DNA of 64,000 nucleotides, taken from Oxyruncus cristatus (lineage: Eukaryota > Chordata > Aves > Passeriformes > Cotingidae). The stretch lies in NCBI GenBank assembly GCA_013399855.1, contig VXAY01002120.1, forward strand, positions 37,197-101,196. The letters run 5' to 3'. The notes under the pieces are model-generated. The model did not search any database, was not told the DNA's origin, and saw only the letters and a program-made list of their open reading frames with translations. Numbering within the stretch: position 1 is the stretch's first letter; each line of letters starts with the position of its first letter. The translations under genes were made by a program, and so were the position numbers. Below are positions 23,201-35,275 of the stretch, piece after piece.

Positions 23201-25002
23201 TGAGGGGTTTTTTAATGTTTTCCGGAGAAACCATCTGTCTACAGATTTTTTTGTAAAGACCAAGTGTCCTTTTTCCCTCCAAAACTAATGGACAATTTTA
23301 ATCCTATCTCATTCTATCACAGTGCTCATTTATGCATGCAGCACTACTCTAGGAAAGCAATAAAGACCTCAGGAGTTTTTCCCTCAACCACAAGTGTGCT
23401 TTTATAGCTCAAAAGATGGATTTATCATTTGAAACTAACTGCAATCTAAATCTCCTCAACTTAGCCTTCGGCAGTGTTTTCTTGGAGAAAAACACCAGCA
23501 GAGCTAAGAGGCCAACATGTTCAGCCTATGCAGCATATGGGAATTAACAGAAAGCAAAGAGAGATGAAAGCAGTGCAGGGAAAAGGGAGTGTGACCCTCC
23601 CTTTTCTCGTAAAAAATCAATAATATACCACTGCCTTGCGGTACTTTTTTTGTTTTCTTTTCCACTTAAGCCTAAATAAAATCTTCTGGATGGGGAAAAA
23701 AAAAAGTAAAAAAGGAACTTTCCTTCAGGTTTCTGTTCAGAGGCAAAGGTGTTCTAGAATAGTTACAATAGGAAAAAGTTACTTTTTATGCACAAAATAT
23801 TTGTCATATGAAGCTGGAGTTTTCTCTTAAAGTTTTGTGCACAGAACTGACTCTAAATACTCTGGATGCCAAGATTTTTTTTTCCCTTTCAAGAATAAAT
23901 TTTTCTCTATACTTTTCCGTTTAAAACAATAGTGCACTGTGAAAGTTATGTGTTTCCAATTGTTATACCTAGTTAATACTTAGGGGTTTTTTTTTCTCAG
24001 CATTGCAGCAGCTGGCATGGTTTTATACTCTTAGCTTTCCCCCCAGGGAAGTGGTAAGTTTGTAGCCTTCAGAGTTCTAGGTAAAACTCAATGTATCAAC
24101 AACACCAGCTTGAAACCCCGGAGGCATACGGGAACAGAACGATTCTTTTTTTGAAGTCATATGTGTAAGTATTTAGTTGACAATGTTTAATAACTTGGGA
24201 TTGGCAATCTTAAAACAACTGAGCTAAAAGTGATCATCTGAAGTGAGATTTTTCAAAAACATAAGTTTATGAGGTGAATTATTTAAAAAGCAGGCCCTGT
24301 TATTGCCTTAAATAGAAGCTCAGGTCTCTGAGCAGACATCTAGGTAGTTACTTTATAGGTTATGTGAGAGAGGCATGGATAAGGCACAGTAACTTAAAAT
24401 TTACCAAGGAATTCCAAATGCATTAGGGTTGGAAGATGTTCTGTCAGTGGAAGCTTTTACTGAAAGCACAGTCCCAAGTTTCCCATGGCATTTTGATGTA
24501 AAAGAGTGAAAATTTTTAGGCTTTTCCCACTTTAAACATTCAACTCACTTAAGTGGAAGAAGCAGTGGTATTGTCTGATAAAATGATCATTTGTCCAAAC
24601 AGCAGTAAACAATAAAATGCAGAAAAAATACAGACCATGAACACAATTAAATTAACAGTTCATAATTTGCTCCCAGCTCTGTATTTCTGGTGCTGCAAGG
24701 AGAATTTAATGTATTTCAGGTGTTCACAAGTCCCATTTATTGTAGCAGTGTGCTCCTGCTCCTGTTGATGAGTGGTGGGATCACTGAAGCACTGGTATTT
24801 CTCTCCTCCCAGATGCTTCCCAGTTCAAACACAGAACCTTCAATCTCCTCATCACCTTTCCAGACAGCAGCTTTTAACAACCTCTTAACATGCCCGTTAA
24901 AGAGTGGAGGGGAGAAACTGGGAACTGTTGCAAGACCAGTTCTGGAAACTGCTTGCAGGACCAGTTCTTGAGGCTACACTTGTTCAACATATATATATAT
25001 AT
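20253..25002. other. Unique non-coding DNA
   Basis: No recognised gene. It contains a perfect 14-bp palindrome ATACTGTACAGTAT (21345-21358), a poly-A run near 22325-22338, an acceptor-like 'cctttccccacag' ending at 22578, and related short segments near 22670 and 23775 that share 'atgcacaaaatattt' and 'tgtgcacagaact'. The minus frames between 20637 and 21346 overlap each other and show no domain. A short (AT)n run at 24989-25004 abuts the next CR1. Confidence 0.55.
21345..21358. repeat. Perfect 14-bp palindrome
   Basis: ATACTGTACAGTAT is self-complementary over its full length and is AT-flanked. No known factor site is assigned. Confidence 0.85.
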
Positions 25003-25192
25003 ATGAGGATGGTAGAACACTGACACAGATTGCCTGGAGAGGTGGTGGATACCCCATCACTGGAAATATTCAAGGTCAGATTGAACAGGGACCTGAGCAA
25101 CCTGATCTAGTTGAAGATATCCTGCTCATGGCAGGGCGCTTGGATGATATTTAAAGGTCCCTTCCAAACAAATCAATTCTATGATTCTGTGA
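25003..25192 (+). mobile_element. CR1 LINE 3' fragment, sense
   Basis: The fragment starts 'gaggatggtagaacactgacacagattgcctggagagg' directly after an (AT)n run. It runs through 'ataccccatcactggaaatattcaaggtcag', 'gacctgagcaacctgatctagttgaag', 'catggcagggcgcttgg' and 'aaaggtcccttcc', and ends 'attctatgattctgtgag'. The start point matches that of the copy at 11962, as expected for an abundant truncation size class. Non-coding. Confidence 0.93.
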
Positions 25193-25602
25193 GAGGATTA
25201 GACTGAAGTTGTTTAATTTTTGTTCTGTACCATAGCTTCCCACTTTAATAATTAATTGCCTTTGTTTCCCCAGCATTAAAATAAAACTGTGCTTCCTCCT
25301 TTGATTGCTGCCTTATTCATGACCACTGTGCTACATGTGTGTTTCTCACTGCATCAGAGTGCTTCCTGTTCCTCCAGGGAGCTCAATAGGAGCAATCTAT
25401 GTTCTGTTTAAAGCATCTGAGCAAGCTGATTGCTGACATATTCTCCTATTGCTCATGGCAATTTTCTGTTCTTGTGTATAATGTTCTTTAAAAATCAGTT
25501 GGACCTGAACATTACAGAAGAATACTAAAACCCAATAATCATAAGGAAAGTAATTTTCTAATTTTGTTGCAATCAATTGTGAGGCTGTTTCTTCCAAATC
25601 AA

Positions 25603-25634
25603 GCTACTTAGACTGTTAGCTACTTAGTCTGTTA
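25603..25634. repeat. 16-bp tandem duplication
   Basis: GCTACTTAGACTGTTA (25603-25618) is followed directly by GCTACTTAGTCTGTTA (25619-25634), with one A/T difference. A small local duplication. Confidence 0.88.
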
Positions 25635-26564
25635 GTGGGTTTTGCTACACTTTTGATTAGATATCCATAGCAACCATGCAACATGTTGTTCTCCATATAA
25701 AATGGAAGGTATAAAAGAGAAATTATTTGAGTGAATTCACTTAATAAGAAAAGAGTTTGTCTGCAAAAGGTTTGTTTAAACCTCTGCTTTCATGTTCATA
25801 ACCCCTTGGAGTTGTATGCTTACTAAAACTGCCTCATTTCATGTCCGTAGTTCACCACTTACGTTTGTAAAGTGATTGACAAATATAGCCTGGGAGACTT
25901 TTACTATGGGTTTAAAATCGACAACACTTTTTTGTTAAACTGAGTGAATCAACTCCTTCCACTGTCATTGTTCCTTTGAAATAAAGATTGATGATGAAAA
26001 TCTACTAAAAATTTGTGGTACATACCAGTAGAACAGGAAGGGAGTGTGGGCAGGGGGATTTGTTGACAGTGCAATCACAGTCCCAGTAAGCCCAGACTGA
26101 GTTTGAAATGGGGCCAGACCTGAGCGCAACAGTGGGTGGTAAGAGTCTGTCACTGCTTTGCCAGAGAGGGACTGAGGAGAAACATGGTGGAAAGCAAGAA
26201 GGAATCACCAATCAGCATGTATTACTGCACAAAAATTATGTTAGAGCAGGTATCTCTGGCGAATTCAAAGGGAAAATGTTATTATTAAAAGGCTACTTGC
26301 ACTGAAGGGGAATTATTAGGAATATCTGTCAAATGAAATGGACTTTTGAAACATACCCAAGGGCAGTGATGGAGATTGCTATCGCATCTGTTGGCAGTTT
26401 CATTCCCGAGATGGGCAGAAGCCCAAGAGAAACATCACACAGAGACATAATTCTCCCAGCAACGTATTCACTTAGTACTGCAGAGTGACCAGTGGTCTCA
26501 TAAAGACAGACAAAAAGTGCTGACTTTTAGAAAGGCTGTTGATTCTCCCAGCAGCCATTTCTTC

Positions 26565-26597
26565 ATGCCTTGGCATAAAATGTTAATGCCATGGCAT
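26565..26597. promoter_or_regulatory. Twin ATGCCwTGGCAT palindromes, 21 bp apart
   Basis: ATGCCTTGGCAT (26565-26576) and ATGCCATGGCAT (26586-26597) differ at one central base. The second is a perfect 12-bp palindrome and the first has perfect 5-bp arms. Their starts are 21 bp apart, about two turns of B-DNA, so both would face the same side of the helix. TTGGCA half-sites resemble NFI-family sites, but the spacing is not the NFI full site. The function is inferred only from symmetry. Confidence 0.3.
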
Positions 26598-29102
26598 TTG
26601 TCGCAGGCTTAAATCATCCTAATGAAACGGGAACTGTTACTGGACTAATTCATCTCAGCACGTTCCACTGCAGATCTTTTATCAGCAGTTTTAAGATAAT
26701 GAAATAAGAGCAAGAAAAACATTTTCCATTTAGATTTGCCCACATGCAATTTTATCTGTTTATTTAAGAACTTCTGTGGCCCCATTACATACTATTTGCA
26801 TTTAGAAACAGAAAATTTAGGAACAGAAAATAGTCTTGTTCCTTGAACACCTTTTTTTTTTTTTTTCTTTTTACTTTGGCATGTAGGTGAAATATTTTGG
26901 AATTCCTTCAGTGGGAAGAAGAATCAATGATAACAGGATTGTCTCAAACTGCTCAACAACTCCCCAAACAACTAAGAAAAACTGTAATGGGCTGGAAAAG
27001 AACATTCTGGCATGATTTGAGGTAACTTTATTTTCATGCAGTGAATGATGAAGCAGAACCCCATGAATCTGCACACGTAAAGGAACAAAGCCTGAAGGAG
27101 GAAGAGCTAATAACATACAGTTTTTCTTGGTCTATTTGAACTTGCATAAAATTTCTGGGAAATGAAAGCATTCACACTGGCAAGTTAAACTGGATGCCTT
27201 TTTTACTGCTTCAATGAAGTGACAGAAATCTTTGCATTATGGATAAGAAGATGGACCTGAACTTCTTGTTCTGAGTGAGTAAGAGGTGAACACACCCCTA
27301 CTCAAAGACATTTCATACAAAATTATTTTGCTATTAGTAGGGTTTGTATGTTTCTCTTTTTTCCCCTTTTCTATAAAAAATACACATCAGAAATCCTTAA
27401 GGGTATTGCTGAGGTGAAAATATGGGAAACCTTATTTGAAGATTTCTATTTATAATAAAGAGCAACTGTTACAGCAAAGGTTTTTGCCCAAGTGTAAGGA
27501 ATTCTTAATTGAAAACCATAAAAATCTGCAGAGTGAGAAGGGATGAGGTCCCTCCAAAATAAGACCATCAGAGTTTTGCTTCCAGCCACCTACAATCCTC
27601 TTGGTGAGTGTGCACACTTCTTATCTGTGAAGCTCAATGTCAAATAAAATGCATTAGTTGAATGAATTGCTGTGGAAACAGATGCTGTACTTTTCACTTA
27701 CAGAATGCTGAAATTCAGCTTGCCAGAACAAGTGGATGCAAGGCAAGTACAGGAGGAACACCAGTGATCTGTCGGTGGCATCACCTCATTCTGGCTCCAC
27801 AGGCTGCACATCAAGGGTGCGGCAGAGTCAGCAGAGGAACGGGAGAAGGTAAGCAGACCTTAGGTCAGTTTGCTCTGTCAATCCATACCTGAAAATCTGA
27901 GTCACTCTTTCATTTTGCCATACACCTTTCAGAAAAAAAACCATGGCTGTGTCTCCATCCATCCTCCCACAACTCTCATTGCTGATCTCTGTTTCACTTA
28001 CCACTGTCAAACCCTAAATCTTGCTTAGAAGATGAGAACTTTAATCTTGGACTGAATGAAACATCTCTTTTGATCTAAGACTTATAGTGGAAGAATTAAA
28101 TTAAATCCCTGTCTGCTGTGACCTAGCTGCTAAATCTTACAAATTGCAACTATTCCCACTCGATTTACTTCCACGGCATTTCTTGGCAAATAGATTATTT
28201 TATTTCTACAAGCCTAATGTCTGCCAACTTCACCCTTGGCATCACTCAAGAGGTTGTTTAAACTGATTTACACTAAGGGGCAGATCAAAGTCCTAAACAA
28301 TGCTGGTAGTATATCAGTGAAAGATAGTAGTGGAGCGATGGAACCATGAAGGAAAACCTTGCCCTTGTCCTCTGCCCGAGTGAATACATAAACCACTTCT
28401 CAGTACTCTGCAAGAGTCTTGTATCTAAGAAGTGCCTCTCTGCTGAGTTTTAACATCTTGTTTTAATTTGCATAAGGATCATTGCTATTCCCACAGCCTC
28501 ATAAGAATTTCAAAGGCTTTGGCAGGGTAAGTCAATTGAGGCAAATGTCTGCATTTGCCTGAAGGCATTAAAGTTCCCACTCAAGGAATCCATACAGCAG
28601 CCAAGCCAGGTCTGGAGCAACGGGTTTGCTTGTTGTATGGCTGTTCCACTCGATAGGTGCCTGCACTCAGCACCAGGTACTGATGTCACATTACCCTTGC
28701 CACGAGGGAGCACTATGAGGAGAAACAGCAGCCACACAGACATTGTTCATGCTTATGTTGTCAAGTTTTCTATCTCTGACAGCATGATGCCAAATGAGTT
28801 TTGTGAAGCCTGAGCATGCGAATAGATTCTTCTTGAGAATCTGTAAGGTAACACTCGGGTGCTGTGGACTCAAACAGTTAGATGTTTGTAGACATGGGAA
28901 CTAACTTTGAGTCAGACTGAAATTAGGTTTAACACACTTCAGATGGCTGCATCTGATCAGTAAAATTAGCCTTGTACAAATAAGAGAGCAGACAGGCTGC
29001 AGCTTCTGTTCTGGAGCAGTAGAGTAAAATCCTGTAAGGAACTGTTAATGCAGATTGATTCTCATCAGAAAAAAGTGTGCAGACAGGTGGATAAATGATA
29101 AA

Positions 29103-29580
29103 ACCATAGAATTGTTAAGGTTGGAAAAGACCTCTAAGTTCATTGAGTCCAACCATTAATGTAATGCTGCCATCTTCATGTTAAACCACCTCACCGAGTG
29201 ATGCATCTACACGTTTTTTAAATAATACCAGCAGCAGCAACTCCATTATTGCCCTCGGCAATCTGTTCCAGTGCTTGAAAACACTCTAAGTGGAGAAGTT
29301 TTTCGTAATATCCAACCTGTTTCCTTTTGTCCTCTCACTTGTTAACTGGGAGCAGAGGCCAGTCTCTACCTTGCTACAACCCCCTTTCAGGCAGTTGGAG
29401 AGAGCAATAAGGTCTCCCCTCAGCCTCTTTTTCTCCAGGCTAAACAGTCCTAGTTCCCTCATCTGCTCCTCATATGGGTTGTGCTCCAGACCTTTCACCA
29501 GCTCCACTGCCCTTCTGTGGATCTGCTCCAGCTACCCAATGTCATTCTGATAGTGAGGGATAGTCAAGATTTGAGTGCCA
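29103..29580 (-). mobile_element. CR1 LINE fragment, antisense, longest in window
   Basis: Reading plus, it begins 'catagaattgttaaggttggaaaagacctctaag' and 'gagtccaaccattaatgtaatgctgcc' and passes 'tgttccagtgcttgaaaacac' and 'gtggagaagtttttcgtaatatccaacctg'. It reaches 'aataaggtctcccctcagcctctttttctccaggctaaacagtcc' and 'ctccagctacccaatgtcattctgatagtgaggg'. This is antisense CR1, about 480 bp including the end of the reverse-transcriptase region. Open frames at 29286-29550 on either strand are fragments of the dead LINE. Confidence 0.93.
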
Positions 29581-30160
29581 AAGCCTGCAAACAAGATCTA
29601 GTGAGAGGCAGGAAGGCACTGAGGGAAACCCTCCTGCTGCACAGAAAGCCTCACTCCCAGTATTGCAACAGCTCCTCTGGGCACTGGTTCAGCACTCTCT
29701 CCTTACTTGGCAAAGCAGCTCAATACGGGTCAAGATGCCACTTAATCCCACACTATTCAACATGGAGTTGGTCAGTGCAAAACTAAGTTCTTCTCAGACA
29801 GTCCAAAATTGCCTATGGCGCTGTTCAACTTGCACACAGAGAACCTTAACTTGCTTAAGCCAGAGAGTTCAATAAGGCAAACATAATTTCTGATTTTCCC
29901 CACTCATATTCTCCCAGCAAACTCCTTCCTTGGGATACACACCCTTGTAGAGACTGGTGATACCTCTCATCCCATGTCTTTTTTTAAGAAAAAGTTTTAA
30001 AGCATCACTCTTTAAAAAGAAGAAAGTGGCATGATAATCATAAACATAATAAATTAAGATGCTATATCCTAGTTGCTAGATAATGCAGCGAGATTAGCTT
30101 TTCTAGATGAAGACTGAAAAAAATCTTATAATTACACCTTTTCTATGCTTTTCATATTGG
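29581..30160. other. Non-coding DNA between two CR1 copies
   Basis: No recognised gene. Overlapping plus frames (29481-29786, 29663-29875) begin in CR1 sequence and have no domain. Confidence 0.55.
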
Positions 30161-30377
30161 ATATCATAGAATCACAGAATGGTTTGGGTCAGAAGGAGCT
30201 TGAAGCTCATCTTGTTGCAACCTTTCTGCCATGGACAGGGACACCTTCCGTACTCTCTCATTTGTACCAGATTAATTTGACTGACCAGATGCAGCCATCT
30301 GAGTATGCTAAACCTAATTTCAGTCTGACTTGCTCAAAGCCCAGTCCAACATGACCTTGAACTCTTCCAGGAATCCC
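30161..30377 (-). mobile_element. CR1 LINE 3' end, antisense, with 80-bp insertion
   Basis: The canonical antisense 3' end ('atcatagaatcacagaatggtttgggtcagaaggagctt', 'gccatggacagggacaccttcc') is interrupted at about 30250. CR1 resumes at about 30330 ('ttgctcaaagcccagtccaacatgaccttgaactcttccagg'). The roughly 80 bases between (30250-30329) do not match CR1. No obvious target-site duplication frames the insert. Confidence 0.9.
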
Positions 30378-33300
30378 TAGATATATTACAGATGGATATC
30401 TATTACCATATATAAAACTTGAGTTGTACTGTGAACTGTCAGGTGGCAGAGTGACTTCCACATGTGGGCAGGAACACATTGCCATTTCAGTGGAATCCAG
30501 TTACTGATAGCCACATTTCAGTGTTGCTTTACATTTCAGTGTTGCCTTACACACAAGAGACAGATTCCTCAAGGAAAGCTACCATTTTCCTGTCTTCGTG
30601 GCAGAAAATGAAGTGAATGCAATCCAGATTAATCCAGTTGCAAAAGAAATGTATCAGTCCGACCCTGGGTCTCCTCATCACCCAGATTATATTCTGTGTG
30701 CTTACAAGATGTCGGGAAGGCAGGGACACACTGCAGGCAGACAGTAACTCATCATACAACACAACACATAAGAGGGGCTGCCTTAACTTTGATCAGTGTT
30801 CTGAGGCCACCCAAAATCCATAACTGTCAGAAACCAAAGAGTTCTCCCACACAAAGTTTTCATTCTTTCCACTGTACAACTCTGGTTTACAAAAAAAGGC
30901 CTATATATCAAGCTTGGGGATGCTTTAACCCTGAAATTGTGGTTTGTCCTATTTTAGCGGTTTCCTAACACTGACTTTCCCATCCATAGTCCCCAGTGTT
31001 TCAAAAAAAAATGCGGAAAGTATTTTAAAGCTACTGACATTTCCCATTCTATTTTAATTTTGTAGGCCGGGACATAACTGCCCATAAATAATGACATGTG
31101 ACATATCAAGGAATAGCTGTCAGCTCCTGCAGGGGCTCTACACAGAACTAAAATGACAACCCAAAGTAATAAAAATAAAACAACTGCAGAGGGATGCTCT
31201 ATCTAAAATGCAGAATCCAGAAGTGCAGGCCAGTTCCTGTGTGTAGGTGCAATTCTGGACCATTTCAAACTATTTGGGGCTGCCCTTGGCTGCAAGAGAG
31301 GTAAGTATTAGAAGAAGAGCCAGTGTGTTCCATTATGCAAGTAATTATGCTAAAGGAGAACCTTTTCAAGATAAACACTTTCTGATATCCCACTTGGGCC
31401 CCTTGCACAGATATAGTGTGGAACATTTGTTCATGGTAATATGAATATTAGATCAATTTGCTCAGCATTTCCAGATGGAAGGTACTGCTCCCTGCAACAG
31501 AACATTACAAAACCTGGATTTCAACAAAAGCAGGGACCAGTGAGGTTCCTCACCTTCATGGAACACAGCAAGAATGAATTTTTAAGTTTGAGTAAGTTGT
31601 ACCAGGCTAAGTTTGCCTGGTGTTTATGTCCCAAGAGGAGAAAATTTAAATCTAACTTCTGATGGTCTTGGCTTCCCTCAGATTACTATCACTAACACTT
31701 ATTTAACACCGGTTGTAGCTTAGCACCAGAAACCTTATGTATGGGAATCATGGAAGGATAATTGCTTTCTTCTGCTGTCAAGTTGCATTTTCAGATTTTA
31801 GGAAGTATTCATTCCTACTTCACTTTATATTCCAAATCTTCTTGAGGAAAATCATGCTTAGCTGTAATCCTTCATTGGATTTATCAAGGGCTCATGGAAC
31901 TTCCATGATATTTTAAACATAATCCCTCTAGGTCAAAGTTTTCAAGCAAGCTGGGGTGTAATCTACATGAAGAGTCTGGTTTAAAAGGATATTCAAATAA
32001 CCCTTGTAAGACAACGTAGCTGGTCAAGGACAGCACAACAGAACAATTGCCCCAAAACAAAGGCATGACTTTTGCTGGGGTTGGTATGACTTATAGCATA
32101 AGGTTCTGGCCAAGCTCACCAATTCTTGGGGCTGTGGAGGCTCAGCAAGCCTCTCATCCCCCAGACACCCCACAGGTGCCAAGTCATAGCTAATCTCTTT
32201 CTCATCCCTACACTGTTTCATCTATATAGTACAGAACACTGTATAATATTTAATTAGAAAGTAATTAATACAGTGGTATTTGGATGTTAAGTCTCTTTTG
32301 TAATTGATTTGTTGTCTATTGACCTTTAACTGGTTTGGGTTTTTTTAAGTCTGGGGTTGCATCTCATTACCAAAAGACAGAAGGAAACGGAGGGGAAACC
32401 ATTAGAGAAAACTGAAGAAGGGCTTGGGGAAGAGATTAACAACAAACACATAAATTTGTCAGTTCTTAAACACACACTGGAAAAACAGCTGAGATATTTT
32501 GTTTACTGCTGACTATTAACGACTGTTGCTATTGCTGGACTCAAGAACCACTGAAAACTGCTGAGGGTTTTGAGAAGCCATGGTAAGCATTTTTTTCTTT
32601 ACAGACAATCCCACTTGATTTGCTTTGAAGAATGAATTAAGTGGAGTGGGCTTGTTGAGTGCTATGCCATTTGGCCTTTTGATTATGTGCTTGAAAAAAA
32701 ATGTAGAGCTTTAGAAATTGGTAGTGTAATGACAAGATTGGCCTCCTACATGGAACAGGACTGCATCCCAAATAGCACACACCGAGAGAAAGATAATGAT
32801 ATTGTTTGACCCCAAGTGAGTGCATCTCTGATGCATTTTGTTTTCCATGCAGAGAGGCGCTACTACAATTCCCTCTCCATCTGTACATTTTCCATGGTAG
32901 GAAGGAGTTTTCATTTAGCAATTAGAGCAGTTTGAGCAATTAGTTTGCATTTATTTCTCAGCTCTGACACTGGTTCATTAATAAGTTGTTTCCATATCAT
33001 GCACATATGTGTGTTGTAGAGGGTGAGTTTCTTCAACTTCTATAAAATGTTAAAAAATATAAAATTGGATTGAGCTACATTAAAATTCTACATATCTCAC
33101 TTTAAAAGCAGCTTATCATTGACTTCAGAGAAATGCTGAAGTATACAGAATATGTTTTATCATGGTCTTTAGAAGATTAGGAAGCAGAAATTCCCATCTT
33201 TTACCACTGGGACTTCATGAAAGTACAACAGACATCATCAGTCGTCTACTCAAAGTTGGATGGTGAATTTAACTTAAGCATAAAGTAAGTACGATTTAAA

Positions 33301-34709
33301 ATGTTGTCTGGCAAGTTTCAGAAACTGCAAGATGACTTGCTCAAGAGCAGTAATTTTATCTATTTTAACTGGAGGAGCTTCAATTTTCTTGCCAGAAGAA
33401 CCTACGCATTTGTAGTGTGCATTACTACAGTTCATGAATTTAGTTGCCTGAAGCATTTGTATTTCACAAATCAAAACTTCAGGGAGGAATAAAAATATCA
33501 AGCCTTCATGAGAACAACACAGCCATTAAAGTAATGCACTATTATACACAGTGACATTTCTGATGTCATTTGTTCCAAAATCCCCACAGAATTTACCCAC
33601 TTCTATCAACAGAAAAGAATAAGATTTCTCTATACTCTCCTCTGAGTGTCTTTTATCGTATTCATGAGAATTCCACATGGGCTAAAAATTTTCAGCTGCA
33701 ACATAAGTATTTTATAATTTTTAATAAACTACTGCTTTAATTATTACACTATTTTTAGACTACTCCTCAATACTGCTCTCTCACTTCTTTTACAGCCAAA
33801 ACAATGGGAAGGGATACACTTAAACTCTGTTGGCAGTTGCAATTCTATGCTAGTATTTACTCATAAATGTAATATGATTTATACAAGAGTGATAATCATA
33901 TGTATTCCAAGTCAATTACAGTAGAAGGTCAGAAAATGGCATTCAAGTCCTTTTTTTATGTATAAGATTGGACACAATAGTGACACCAATGTGAAAAGCT
34001 TGTCTAAAGAGCCTTCCTGTCATCCAAAAATAGCTTGGTACTTATCATCCATGTACAAAGCTAGCTTTTGGATCTGAGGAAAAAAAATCCCCAGTACATG
34101 ATTAGAGAACGAGTTTTCCTTTTGCATGAGGTTTAGAAATATATTTGGGTAACAAAACTTGAATGAAAACCTCGCACAGCTCTTGACATACATAGGCTAG
34201 CTTTAATACAATGATGTAGTGAATATGAGGACCTGTGCCAAAATCTTAACTTGAAAAGACTAAAAATGTCAACTTCTTAGTCTTCATCAGTGAGTTATAA
34301 CTTCACAACTGTACTTTCAGTTTTCCAACCAGGTAGTCACTTTCTTCAAGCTTTTCTGAATTTGATTAATAGACTAACAAAAGTTTAAAAGGTAAGAGTG
34401 CTGCTTTGGACATGTCTGCTCATGGACAGTGCAGTATTTAAAAATAGCTGTAGCTCAGAGAAGTTCTCGGCGATAAGAGAGGGGAAGAATAAAGTCTGAT
34501 CCTGCAGCCAGAAAAGAAAAGGGAATACTGTAATTTTCTTAGTTAAAATATGTAGCAACCTTACTAGAGCCATATTTTTTCTCAAATTCACAGGCAGCCC
34601 AGTACACAGGCAAGGCTCATCAGACAGTAGCAAATTATCTGTCTCTGTGTTCAGTGAAACTCATGTCAAAGATCTCATGGCTTGAATGAGCTCACAAAGC
34701 TGACATACA
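30378..34709. other. Unique AT-rich non-coding DNA
   Basis: No recognised gene or transposon in about 4.3 kb. The many short frames (for example 30617-30968, 31247-31662, 32637-32921) have no domain or splice support. I see no long repeats here. Confidence 0.55.
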
Positions 34710-34723
34710 AAGCTTGCAAGCTT
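34710..34723. repeat. Perfect 14-bp palindrome with two HindIII cores
   Basis: AAGCTTGCAAGCTT is fully self-complementary and contains two AAGCTT sites. A further 'caaagctgacatacaaagctt' context lies just upstream. It lies just 5' of the GC-rich block at 34740-35280. Confidence 0.85.
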
Positions 34724-34739
34724 GTTAAGGAAACTTTCA

Positions 34740-35275
34740 TGTTGGGATGCTGCTCTGGAGTTACACTTGCACTGCCTCAGATGTCACTCCTGGGACCAAA
34801 GCCCCTTTGCACTGGTAGTTCCAGTGACCTGTCAGGTGCCCCCCTTGACTCCCTGCCCACCCTCACACAGTCATAAGTTTCCCTTATTGGCTTGACCCAG
34901 GTTTCCTGGATCAGAGTCCCAGATGCCTGGTTCATTTAATTAATTTAATCATGGTGCATCAACGCAATAAATTGCAGCTCAAGCTGCTGCCTTTAGGGCA
35001 GCAACAAAGGCACCCTGGGTTTTTATACTGTCACAGTCTGAATGCCTGTGTCAATGGTGATTTTGTGTCTGGGTCTTCTCAGTGTTCTCTGGCTCCTGCT
35101 GAGTCGCTGTGTGATGGACAACCAGATCAACACCTGGCCAGTGTTCCAGGTGCCCGTGCCCCTTATATGAAGGGTCGGCCCCCATTCCTGGCTCCTTTCC
35201 TGGAGCTCCAGCTGTTTACTCCCATCCAGGGCACAACCTGCAGCTGCACCCCCAGCTGCCTGCACTAAGTTTATT
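34740..35275. other. GC-rich block, possible decayed LTR
   Basis: About 530 bp is GC-richer than its surroundings. On the minus strand it carries a TATA-like 'cagtataaaaaccc' (about 35025-35038) and, towards 35270, 'gaataaactt'. On the plus strand it has 'caataaattgcag' (34965-34977). TATA-like and AATAAA-like elements within a compact GC-rich block are typical of avian endogenous retrovirus LTRs, but I recognise no family and see no clear TG...CA ends or target-site duplication. The plus frame 34951-35268 (105 codons) and the minus frame 35023-35265 mirror the GC richness and show no domain. It could instead be a diverged exon or CpG-poor island. Confidence 0.25.

Larger units (their letters stand above)
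25193..29102. other. Unique non-coding DNA
   Basis: No recognised gene. Notable contents are a 16-bp tandem duplication (25603-25634), a pair of palindromes 21 bp apart (26565-26597) in sequence that looks unusually non-degenerate, and a poly-T run (about 26852-26866). Frames at 26108-26305, 27662-27892 and 28510-28873 show no domains. Confidence 0.55.

Noticed and set aside
29290..29550. 86-codon frame resembling a repetitive protein
   Set aside because: It is antisense CR1 sequence; similar hits occur throughout bird genomes.
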